Below the pieces are notes generated by a model, which worked only from the letters and a program-made list of their open reading frames with translations, did no database searches and was not told the DNA's origin. The position numbers were made by a program, and so were the translations under genes. From positions 248,001-312,000 of the forward strand of contig NZ_FQUV01000003.1 in assembly GCF_900129235.1 (NCBI RefSeq): a stretch of DNA of 64,000 nucleotides. The letters are read 5' to 3'. Origin of the DNA: Litoreibacter ascidiaceicola (lineage in GTDB: Bacteria > Pseudomonadota > Alphaproteobacteria > Rhodobacterales > Rhodobacteraceae). Positions 7,204 through 15,072 of the stretch are shown one piece after another. The first letter of the stretch is position 1, and every line of letters begins with the position of its first letter.

Positions 7204-9249
7204 TCAGGCCAACATCGACTGCATCACATCAGAAGATGCGGTGCTTTCAGACGCGGTTGCTACAATTGCTGCATCGGCGGGTGTCATGTCGGGGGACATC
7301 ATGTCGTCTGCCAGAAAAGCGACGGCTTCGGTTGCTAGGGCGGGCATGTCCACGCCTAGCGGGTCGGCGTCGGTGTCAATGAGCTCGGCTTGGTAAAGCA
7401 ATGCGTCATCATAGACATCGCCGTTCACGGCAATGGCGGAATCAGTGCCGTATTCGTTGATGGTCGCGACATTGATGGTGGAGTTTGACCCTGCGGTTAC
7501 AGTCACGGAGGCGCCCGTCGCGGCCTCAAAATTTTCCATCGCAAGATGAACCTGATCGGAGTCGCCCAACACGTTTGTTTGCTCGATCCAGTTGATCGTT
7601 GTCAGGTCGCCTTCGATATAGAGAACGCGGAGGATTTCAGTGCCCTCGAACACGCTGTCATGGGCCACACTCTCATCGATCGTCAGGCCCCCATTGGCGA
7701 GGCTGTCGCTTGCTGCGGCGAAGTTCGCTTGCATCTCGCCGTAGCTGTCGACGCCTATGGAGTTAATCACCGCGCCGTTGAACAGTAAGTTGTCACTGCC
7801 ACTAAACCCTGCGGGAGTATCGCCGGAATAGGTCACCGTATCGTTGTCTATCATGACATTGATCTGGCTGATCCAGTTGACCGAAATCATGCTGCCGCCA
7901 ATCATGATCAGGTCAAACCCGAACCCAAGTTCGGATAGGTCGGTTAGGTTAATGACCGAATTATCCCCGAGCCCGATATACGTGTTCGCGCTGTTAAACG
8001 TGATTTCTGCGCAATCATTGTCAGTGACGAAACTGTATTGGCTGACTTGGTTGACGGCGATCAGGTCCCCTTCAATCTTTGTCACGGCCCAGTTCGAAGG
8101 TAATCCCAGGTCGGCTGTATCGTCTGCTTCTTCACCCGCTTCGGGTTCCGGAGTGGTGGCGGTCGCCGCTACATGTGCCGCGTTCATCGATGTAGAGGTT
8201 TTTAAGTCGTCAAAGACGCCGATATCATGATCCACAAGGACGTTGACTTGCGAGACCACGTTCAGATTTACCACGTCTCCCATGACCGAAATTACCGGTG
8301 CATCAAGCCAGGCCGTATTTATCAGGACTTCGTTTACCAGCGTGTTGGCACCGGCGACAACGGCATGTCCGTCCTCGATTTCAGGAGGGCCATTGTCATT
8401 CTTGCTATTGGCTAACCCTTGAAAAGGATCTTTCAATTCAAGTTCTGTCGCAGCTTGATCTGCAAGCGGTTCGCCGTCTTCGCCTGACGCGTCTTGTGCG
8501 TCATCGGCATTGGCCGACTTAAAGGCGGGCCACAGGTCGTTCAATGTTGGAATTTCTTCGACTTCCTCACCATTGATGCGCATCCCGATTGCATCGGTAT
8601 TGTGCTGCATTGTTGCCAGAACACCTGACATCATCGTGGCCTCAGCCGTGGATACTTTTTCATGCAGTTTGATGGCATCGCGTGCCGCGTTTTCACCGGG
8701 CGTAATCATTTCGGCAGTCACCGGGCTGGCGATGGCCGTCGCGATGGTTTGATACTGCATTAACTGGTCTAAAAATTCCGCTGTGTCTGTGAAAAGGGTA
8801 TCGCCAGACCCCAGCATCGTGATGTCGTTATCGCTCAAATATGCGCTTTGCGCGGTGATGACGACAACGCTGCCGGGTGGCTCAAGCTTAAGCAGCGGAC
8901 GACCGATGCCCATGGCTACAGTCACAATTGATGATGTTTCTGAAGGGGTTGGCGCGATCGAGTGGAGCTTGGCAGTTGCAATGGTTGCGGACGAATAGAA
9001 GGGGGTGTTGATGTCGTCGGCAGGGGCAGAGTGGGCTTCATCCGAATAGCGTAGGCTTGGCGTGAAGCCTTCAAGCACATGTTTTGCTTTGAACTTGATC
9101 CCCATCGCCTCCAAGGGGTCGTTGTCTGGATCAGCGGCCTTTAACGCCTTGAACTTGTCATAGGCTTCCCGCATTCGTTCATCTTCCATGGTGGTATGAA
9201 ATATACCGATCATGTGGGCGACCATTTCGGTCATTTTATCCATTAACAT
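7204..9249 (-). CDS. large acidic repeat protein, candidate type I secretion substrate
   Basis: 681 residues, very rich in Asp, Ala, Thr and Asn, with almost no Cys, as is typical of exported type I substrates. There is no N-terminal signal peptide. GGxGxD calcium nonapeptides are absent. Instead four copies of a motif of the form G-D-hh-x-h-N-x-h-S-Q-x-N-V-h-x-D-N-D occur at about residues 324-342, 394-414, 451-472 and 547-570, with Trp-Ile before the Gln in the last two. The pattern suggests a beta-rich repeat fold. The C-terminus is uncharged and small-residue rich (ESTASSDVMQSMLA), compatible with a C-terminal export signal. It is encoded directly upstream of, and in line with, the ABC exporter. 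I know no named family for it. Confidence 0.75.
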   Translation of the reverse strand: MLMDKMTEMVAHMIGIFHTTMEDERMREAYDKFKALKAADPDNDPLEAMGIKFKAKHVLEGFTPSLRYSDEAHSAPADDINTPFYSSATIATAKLHSIAPTPSETSSIVTVAMGIGRPLLKLEPPGSVVVITAQSAYLSDNDITMLGSGDTLFTDTAEFLDQLMQYQTIATAIASPVTAEMITPGENAARDAIKLHEKVSTAEATMMSGVLATMQHNTDAIGMRINGEEVEEIPTLNDLWPAFKSANADDAQDASGEDGEPLADQAATELELKDPFQGLANSKNDNGPPEIEDGHAVVAGANTLVNEVLINTAWLDAPVISVMGDVVNLNVVSQVNVLVDHDIGVFDDLKTSTSMNAAHVAATATTPEPEAGEEADDTADLGLPSNWAVTKIEGDLIAVNQVSQYSFVTDNDCAEITFNSANTYIGLGDNSVINLTDLSELGFGFDLIMIGGSMISVNWISQINVMIDNDTVTYSGDTPAGFSGSDNLLFNGAVINSIGVDSYGEMQANFAAASDSLANGGLTIDESVAHDSVFEGTEILRVLYIEGDLTTINWIEQTNVLGDSDQVHLAMENFEAATGASVTVTAGSNSTINVATINEYGTDSAIAVNGDVYDDALLYQAELIDTDADPLGVDMPALATEAVAFLADDMMSPDMTPADAAIVATASESTASSDVMQSMLA

Positions 9250-9360
9250 CGCAGCCTCGCTTTGAGTTAAAATGGGTGCGCGCCTCGGGTCGTTCGGAAA
9301 ATATTTTTGCGCAAAATTTTGTGTTCGTTCTTAAAAATAGAGAAATTGGAAATTTTAGAT

Positions 9361-9388
9361 CCTGAGCCCGAATTTCTTCGGGCTCAGG
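9361..9388 (-). terminator. intrinsic terminator of the low-complexity protein gene
   Basis: A perfect 12-base inverted repeat, CCTGAGCCCGAA and TTCGGGCTCAGG, encloses the loop TTTC, 15 bases past the stop codon of the gene that ends at 9403. On the minus strand it is followed by an A/T-rich tract with several T runs. It would partly insulate the downstream 681-residue protein/exporter operon. Confidence 0.75.
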
Positions 9389-9402
9389 TTCAGTTTTAAA
9401 GC

Positions 9403-11127
9403 CTATGCGCCATCGCTATCGTCTCCGATGTAGCTGGAGCTGAACGAGCCACCGACAACTGTCATATCGACAGTGTTGCCGAGCACGTTGGCACCTTGCA
9501 CGATGGTCTGGTTGAACGCAGATGTATCGATCTGCGAGGCAGCCGATGCGAAAGACTCGCCGGTGACGTAACCGTCGTCACCGTTGTTCGAGCCCCACAT
9601 GCCAGCGTTGCCACCGTCGCCGCCACCGCCAGCGAAGGCGTCACCGCCATTGCCACCAGAGCCGCCGCCAGCTTGAACGCCACCGACCTGTGCTTGACCA
9701 CCGAACGCATTGCCAGAGTCACCGCCCCAGGCGTGACCGCCATAGCCGTCACCACCAGCGCCGCCATTGGCAGCATTATTGCCGCCATAGCCAGCTGAGC
9801 TGTTCATCGCACCGGAGATTGCACCGGCGTCGCCACCAGCACCACCAGCAGAGTCACCTGCGTTGGCCAATCCAGCGCCCAATCCAGTTGCACCGGAGAT
9901 TGCGCCAGCGTCGCCGCCGTCACCGCTTGCTCCTAGACCAGCACCAAGACCGGCACCCAGAGCATCTGCATCAGCGGTGCCTGTGGAGCCATTGTTAGCA
10001 CCAGCAAGACCGAGACCCAGCAAGCCAAGTCCTGCACCAATCGCACCAGCGTCACCGGTGTTGCTGCTGTCCGCAGCAGAACCAGCTGCGCCGATCCCAG
10101 CACCTACGCCGCCAGCGATACCAGAGTCACCGCCTTCAGCGTTGGCACCTGACAATGCTGTACCGGCACCCAAGCCGGCTGCAAGCGAAGCAGCTGCTCC
10201 ACCTTCACCGCCAGTTGCACCAGCACCGGAGGACGCGCCTCCAAGACCGACACCAAGGCCGACCGCTGTACCAGCTGCACCTGCGCCACCTGTGCCGCCT
10301 GTTGCACCGGCGTGACCGCCGTTACCGCTTGCGCCACCAGTTGCACCAGCTGCACCACCGACGCCAAGACCACCAAGGGCCCCGCCACCGTCAGCAGAGG
10401 CTGAACCGTTGGCCCTGCCACCATCTGCGCCAGCAGAGATGCCATCGTCAGATCTCGCATGACCGCCACTGGATGTGTTGGTTTGGGTCATTGTGCCATT
10501 GTTCGACACATGGTCCAGTGTGTCGTTGTCCACCAACTTGTTGGACTGCGCGTTGATCGTGGCTGAGTCGTTGCCAGCACCGTTCAGAGCATCGTTCAGG
10601 ATGTCTTCAAGGTTCATGTCATCGCCGGGGCTGTAGTCCACATCGCCCCTAGCCATAACAAAGTCGCCAGCGGCCGAGTTGGTCAGGTCGATATCGGCAA
10701 AATCATCGTCACTTGGTTCCCAACCAACCAGATCAACGCCGACATGCACGTCGACATCCGTGTCCGAGGAGTTGTGGTTGGCGTTGAGGTTGCCATTCAG
10801 GTTCCCGTTGAGGTTCCCGTTCGCATTACCGTTTGCGTTCCCGTTCGAGCTGGCATTCGAGTTGCCGTTATGGTTGCCATTCCCGTTTCCGTTCAGGTTA
10901 CCATTGCCGTTCAGGTTGCCGTTTCCGTTACCATTCCCGTTGTGATTTCCGTTGTCATTGTCGTTATCACTGTTGGAAGACTGGTACTGACCTTGACCTT
11001 GACCTTGACCTTGCAGCTGGGCTTGTAGCTCAGCCTGCGCTTGCAGCTGGTCCTGATCTTGTTCCTGGTCCTGATCCTGGTGGCCGTTGTGCCCCCAAGG
11101 GAAAATGAAGTTGTTTTTATTTGACAT
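9403..11127 (-). CDS. tri-block low-complexity protein (Gln-, Asn/Gly- and Gly/Ala-rich), probable secreted matrix or adhesin protein
   Basis: 574 residues. The ATG has GGAGG 7 bases upstream. Four sequential blocks are visible: residues 18-49 of Q-D, Q-A and Q-G repeats; 51-118 of N-G, N-L and N-A repeats; an acidic region 120-180; then about 220-500 of Gly/Ala/Gly-Gly repeats resembling PE-PGRS or silk-like sequence. Residues 189-202 (ATINAQSNKLVDND) match the repeat motif of the neighbouring 681-residue protein. The C-terminal 60 residues (with VQGANVLGNTVDMTVVGG) lose the repetition. No signal peptide, no Cys, no RTX motif. Position and composition suggest a second cargo of the same exporter, forming an extracellular layer; this is inference. 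Confidence 0.7.
   Translation of the reverse strand: MSNKNNFIFPWGHNGHQDQDQEQDQDQLQAQAELQAQLQGQGQGQGQYQSSNSDNDNDNGNHNGNGNGNGNLNGNGNLNGNGNGNHNGNSNASSNGNANGNANGNLNGNLNGNLNANHNSSDTDVDVHVGVDLVGWEPSDDDFADIDLTNSAAGDFVMARGDVDYSPGDDMNLEDILNDALNGAGNDSATINAQSNKLVDNDTLDHVSNNGTMTQTNTSSGGHARSDDGISAGADGGRANGSASADGGGALGGLGVGGAAGATGGASGNGGHAGATGGTGGAGAAGTAVGLGVGLGGASSGAGATGGEGGAAASLAAGLGAGTALSGANAEGGDSGIAGGVGAGIGAAGSAADSSNTGDAGAIGAGLGLLGLGLAGANNGSTGTADADALGAGLGAGLGASGDGGDAGAISGATGLGAGLANAGDSAGGAGGDAGAISGAMNSSAGYGGNNAANGGAGGDGYGGHAWGGDSGNAFGGQAQVGGVQAGGGSGGNGGDAFAGGGGDGGNAGMWGSNNGDDGYVTGESFASAASQIDTSAFNQTIVQGANVLGNTVDMTVVGGSFSSSYIGDDSDGA
10774..10959 (-). repeat. in-frame hexanucleotide-type tandem repeat coding for Asn-Gly/Asn-Leu/Asn-Ala
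   Basis: The coding strand repeats AAC-GGN units with AAC-CTC and AAC-GCC variants for about 190 bases, giving residues 57-118 of the low-complexity protein. Codon choice varies between units, so the repeat is selected at protein level as well. Length variation between strains by slippage would be expected. Confidence 0.8.
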
Positions 11128-11956
11128 TTTGGTGCCTCCGTAAAAGACATCTACGGGACCGCCATTCTATATAATGCGACCAACGTGTAGATGCTGTTTG
11201 GATTTGAAGTTTGGTTTTGGGAACGTCAGACGATAGCTCGATCCAAGGTTCACCCGTTCAGTGATGTAAAGTTTCTCGTTGGCAGTACCCCCGATGCTTA
11301 AATTTAAATGCAGGGCGGCATCGTAGTGATTCGGGAAAATGTCCCGATGATGAGCCCGAAACCGTCGTCGAATCTAACTTCGGCATCACGCAGAATTCGT
11401 GATAAAGGAAGTTTCTATTGAAACAGGGAAATCGGAAAGCTGGACATAGGATTAGGAACAGAAACTCATGACACTGCGTTGTTTTTGGAAAGAAAAAACG
11501 CGCTCAATATCAAAAGGTTTATGCCCAAGATGCCGTTTCAATAGCTATAAAGAGCAGCCTGCATTCGCGACAGAAGTAGGGTTAAGGCCACACATAAGCG
11601 AAGGAGTGGCGGACAATTACCGAAATTCATGTTACATTAATCTCCAGTTAAGAAGTCTGGTGAGGGTTGCTGAGTGCCTGTCCTTTAAAGAAAGTGGTAA
11701 TTTTTATTTCGCCCTCTTTTTGGGCGAATAACGGGTGCATCCGGGGAGCTCTAATTACCCGATGACCGGAAGTACCCAAGAGGCTGCTTTAGGGCGGCTT
11801 GAAAGCTATTTGGCGTCGCCTCACTCAGCGGTTTGTGCTTAGGGCGAAAAACCTTAGTGGCGACACGCAATCGGGAGCAGAGCTATACGATACGATGACA
11901 CCACATGTGTGGTGGCGATAAGAACAGTCAGTTATTAGTTATATGAGTAAATAAAA
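11128..11956. promoter_or_regulatory. 829-base AT-rich divergent intergenic region
   Basis: This region separates the low-complexity protein gene (leftward) from the LuxR-type regulator (rightward). It is much poorer in G+C than the flanks. It holds an imperfect dyad (11899-11914) close to the regulator and a 7-base stem-loop at 11708-11728 (TTCGCCC/GGGCGAA). A possible 87-codon reading frame at 11468-11731 has no ribosome site and no recognisable content. The length suggests a complex, regulated promoter for the candidate substrate. I cannot place exact -35/-10 elements. Confidence 0.5.
11899..11914. promoter_or_regulatory. dyad CACCACA-TG-TGTGGTG upstream of the LuxR-type gene
   Basis: Two perfect 7-base half-sites are separated by two bases, ending 42 bases before the LuxR-type start codon. 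The size and symmetry suit binding of a dimeric helix-turn-helix protein, possibly autoregulation. The binding protein is inferred, not shown. Confidence 0.4.
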
Positions 11957-12676
11957 ATGAAAATCGCTGAAAAAAACCTGAATACCAAGACCGTTGGATG
12001 TGCTTTCGTAGGCAATCCGCTAAGCTTTTCCGATACAGCATTGAGTCTTGTTGAAACTGAATTACCCTGCATCAGTTGCATTAGAACAGCCGCGGTAAAT
12101 GATTTACTTTTGATGGGGCAAACGCGAACGCAATCTATTCGCCTCATAATTGTGGACGAGTCGATGCTGGAGAGCTTAACCACGATTATGCCGCAACTTC
12201 GTGCGGCGTTTCCGATGGCCACTGTCGCTTTAGCATTTAGAGATATTGAAATTGCGCGTTCTTTTGCCGACCGTATACGGATTGAAACGTCTTGGGGAAA
12301 AGTCGGCTTTCTGCCGATGAATATGAACCTCGATTTCTGGTTGTCGGTTGTCCGGCTTCTGGCGTCGGGTGAAAGCTATTTCCCTTCAGAGCTTTTTGTC
12401 CGTGAACAGTCTTTGACGAATGCAACAACACCTCACAAAGCGTCGCAGAAGTTGGTCGAGGACCACCAAAAGCCTGACGCGGTTCATCTGACTGCACGGG
12501 AATTGCAGGTTCTGGAAGCTGCCGCGAAGGGCAAGCAGAACAAGATCATCGCGGATGAACTGCAACTCTCGCAACACACCGTAAAATTACACATGCACCA
12601 TATCATTGCTAAGCTGGGTGTTCATAACCGCACCGAAGCTGCGAATTGGTATCATCACCGGGACCCTGCAGGTTAA
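11957..12676 (+). CDS. LuxR-family transcriptional regulator
   Basis: 239 residues. The C-terminal part (about 175-230) is a clear LuxR/GerE helix-turn-helix: LTARELQVLEAAAKGKQNK followed by IIADELQLSQHTVKLHMHHI. The N-terminal part has a receiver-like alternation of strands and helices but lacks an obvious phosphoacceptor Asp in the usual acidic pocket, so it may be a degenerate receiver, as in CsgD-type matrix regulators. The start ATG has only a weak ribosome site. It faces away from the candidate substrate genes across a long AT-rich promoter region and is the obvious candidate to control them. The gene is AT-richer than its surroundings, which hints at transfer. Confidence 0.82.
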   Translation: MKIAEKNLNTKTVGCAFVGNPLSFSDTALSLVETELPCISCIRTAAVNDLLLMGQTRTQSIRLIIVDESMLESLTTIMPQLRAAFPMATVALAFRDIEIARSFADRIRIETSWGKVGFLPMNMNLDFWLSVVRLLASGESYFPSELFVREQSLTNATTPHKASQKLVEDHQKPDAVHLTARELQVLEAAAKGKQNKIIADELQLSQHTVKLHMHHIIAKLGVHNRTEAANWYHHRDPAG

Positions 12677-12689
12677 GGAGGCGAAGCGC

Positions 12690-13190
12690 ATGGTGAAGGC
12701 GGACGGCCCTATCGATTTCGACGCCTTCCTGCTGTTGATCGGCAAGCTCAACTACAGTTGGACCAATACGGAAAGCCTGCTGATTCACCTGATCGCCGGA
12801 CTTTCGGGGATGGATAAGGAAATTGCCACGGTTGTATTTCTTACATTGAATACCACCCGGGCTCGTATCGACATGGTAGAGAGGCTTTCCAAGCTCGAGC
12901 GTATCAAGCCGGAGGAACGCAGCCGTATTCTCGAGTTAACGGGACGTATTCAACGTCAGTCAGCTCTACGCAACCGCTACAATCATTGTATTTATGCATT
13001 TGACAGCGACGGCGAGAACCCGCGATCCATACTAATGCGGATCGCGGACCGTAAAGACAAGCTTATGATGGGGCAGGTTAACGCACTTGATGCAGCCGCT
13101 GCCGAGGATGTTGAGGCGGCGATCGCAGAGCTGAAATCCATCAACCGCGATGTCTGGCAGGCTGTCAGGGATTATAATTACCCGGACTAG
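12690..13190 (+). CDS. HEPN-like alpha-helical protein of unknown function
   Basis: 166 residues. The start at 12690 is chosen because AGGAGG lies 8 bases upstream; an in-frame extension to 12606 would lie inside the LuxR gene. It begins 13 bases after the LuxR stop, so the two are probably co-transcribed. It is predicted all-helical. A conserved-looking R94-NRYN-H99 segment fits the R-x4-6-H motif of HEPN domains (RNases or nucleotide-binding modules). Family membership is inferred from this motif and the helical content only. A role in controlling the secretion locus or RNA turnover is possible. Confidence 0.55.
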   Translation: MVKADGPIDFDAFLLLIGKLNYSWTNTESLLIHLIAGLSGMDKEIATVVFLTLNTTRARIDMVERLSKLERIKPEERSRILELTGRIQRQSALRNRYNHCIYAFDSDGENPRSILMRIADRKDKLMMGQVNALDAAAAEDVEAAIAELKSINRDVWQAVRDYNYPD

Positions 13191-13405
13191 TCCTATACGA
13201 TCAATGCTATCCCTATTGTTAGGTTACCTAGCTCTTTTCATATATTTCAAAGCGTTCTGGGCCATTTTCCCAGCCGTCGCTTGCCTGCGTCGCGCTATTT
13301 TTTGGCAGATTGTGTAGGTTTTGAACAAAAGCCACAATGCTATCGGCGCTAACGGCACGATCGCAATCGACGGCAGCAGTTTCGAATAGGGCGTCAGGCG
13401 TGGCT

Positions 13406-14836
13406 TTAGTTGTTCGTCGCGTATCGCTCCGCTTCGACGCCCAATGGATCAGGAGTCAGGTCAGGCGCTTTCATTTCGCTGATCGTACGGAACGTCTCTA
13501 CACTCCACCCTCGCCCTGTCGCGACCTGCAAACGCATCCAGCTGACAGAGAAATTGCGAACGGCATCTGCGAGCGTTAGGCGATCGTTGGCATAAACGCG
13601 CTCCGCGTCCAGAACCTCTGCTAACGTGACGGACCCTAGCGCGTAGGTTTCACGCGATAAATTTAGAACGGCTTTTGACGACGCTGCCGCACGTCTAAGG
13701 TGCCGAATTTGCAGGTTCCAGTTTCGACATAGCGTCATCGCTGTCTGAACCTCTTCAACTGCATTTAACACTGACTTGCGCCATGCCAGTTCGGCCTCGC
13801 GCGCAGCGGATTCAGCCACCCGCTTGCGGCTGCGCAAAAGCCCACGGTTTAACATCGGAATTGATACGAAGGGGCCGAAAGACCACCGGTCTACGGTTCC
13901 TATGCCCAGCGTTCCAGCCAGCTCAATTGACGGATACAACTGGGCCTGCGCTACTCCAACCTGTGCCGTCGCCGCCGCGAAGTTGCGTTCTGCTGCCCGA
14001 ACATCCGGACGATTGCGCAACAGATCAGCCGGTAAACCCACCGTAGTAACGCCGGACGGGCGGGGTTGCGGCGCGCCACGCTGCATTTGTTCAAGCAGCG
14101 GAGCGGCTGGTTCTGCCACCAAGGTTGCCGCTCGGAAGACGTTGATCTCGAAATTTGCGACTAAAATTGGAAGCGACGCTTCGGCCGAAGCCAGAAGCGA
14201 GCGCGCTTGTTGCACCTCTAACTCCGTTGCTTCTTCAACAGCGCGCCGTTGGTTCACGACGGACAAGGTTTGACGCCGGCTGGCAATCGTCTGACGGGTA
14301 ACCGCGGCGGCCTCTTGATAATAGCGTGCCTGTATATAGCTGTTTGTCAGGTCTGCGAGATACGCCAGACGGATTGTACCGGCATCAAGCTGTGAGGCAT
14401 GAAACGTGGCGATGGCCCGCTCTTGGCCACGCACAACTCCTCCAAACAAATCAATCACGTATCCAGCATTGATCTCTAAGGTTTGCGTCGAGTCAGTCGT
14501 CCCGTTAATGCCCCGCCGCTGACTATTTGCGGAAATCGAGCCGTCGGTTTGTGCATTCAATCCGGTTTGCCCCAAGGCGGCGTTTGCAGCCGCTATGCGT
14601 TCAATCGCAGATTGGACATCAAGGTTTTGCGACGCGCCGCGGACGACCAAATCATTTAGAAGTTGATCATTGAGCCGCTGCCACCAAGGGTCAGCCCTGC
14701 CATCTAGAAGGGTTGTTGATCCGCCCAGAACGAACTCGGGTGCCAAATCCATCGTTGGCTGTTCGTAGTCTGGCCCGACCGTCGTGCAGCCTATCAACGC
14801 GAAGGCCATGCCTGTCGTTATGAACGTTCTGATCAT
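13406..14836 (-). CDS. NodT-family outer-membrane efflux lipoprotein (TolC-like)
   Basis: About 476 residues when started at the ATG (14836) that opens a lipoprotein signal peptide with lipobox LIGC (Cys17 by this start); an upstream ATG at 14893 would bury the signal. Two outer-membrane-efflux repeats follow, with LNAQTDGSISANSQRRG-type barrel strands, long coiled-coil helices and the family motif VGLPADLLRNRPDVRAAER. It would form the outer-membrane trimeric channel of a tripartite pump. No RND pump gene is adjacent. Its nearest partners are the type I exporter and adaptor 8 kb away, so it may serve as their channel. Confidence 0.9.
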   Translation of the reverse strand: MIRTFITTGMAFALIGCTTVGPDYEQPTMDLAPEFVLGGSTTLLDGRADPWWQRLNDQLLNDLVVRGASQNLDVQSAIERIAAANAALGQTGLNAQTDGSISANSQRRGINGTTDSTQTLEINAGYVIDLFGGVVRGQERAIATFHASQLDAGTIRLAYLADLTNSYIQARYYQEAAAVTRQTIASRRQTLSVVNQRRAVEEATELEVQQARSLLASAEASLPILVANFEINVFRAATLVAEPAAPLLEQMQRGAPQPRPSGVTTVGLPADLLRNRPDVRAAERNFAAATAQVGVAQAQLYPSIELAGTLGIGTVDRWSFGPFVSIPMLNRGLLRSRKRVAESAAREAELAWRKSVLNAVEEVQTAMTLCRNWNLQIRHLRRAAASSKAVLNLSRETYALGSVTLAEVLDAERVYANDRLTLADAVRNFSVSWMRLQVATGRGWSVETFRTISEMKAPDLTPDPLGVEAERYATNN

Positions 14837-15072
14837 TTGCTCTGCCCAAAATTGACTGTTTTTAGTTATTTTCGTCAAATTTGTGTCAAACATTGTGGCA
14901 GAAATGGGGCAGGCTTCAATTTTTTGGCGATCTGGTGCTTGGGGATGACAGCAGCAAGGCGGTCCAGTTTTGGCATGAATTTCGCTCGCCGTCGCGGGTC
15001 AGCTAGTTTCTTGACAGCCACGAACAGCACGATCATCACGATATGGCAGTTCAAGCGTCGGAGCGGAAAATC

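Noticed and set aside
7204-9249. RTX calcium-binding repeats in the acidic cargo
   Set aside because: Asp/Gly/Asn richness suggested them, but no GGxGxDxUx nonapeptide series is present.
10774-10959. Possible CRISPR or microsatellite array
   Set aside because: Repeats are short, uninterrupted, in frame and lack spacers; they encode Asn-Gly units.
9496-11028. Several Pro-, His- or Val-rich frames on the plus strand
   Set aside because: They are mirror images of the low-complexity gene; repetitive DNA opens all frames.
11468-11731. 87-codon reading frame in the AT-rich gap
   Set aside because: No ribosome site, no hydrophobic or domain pattern, and it covers a region that must hold two promoters.
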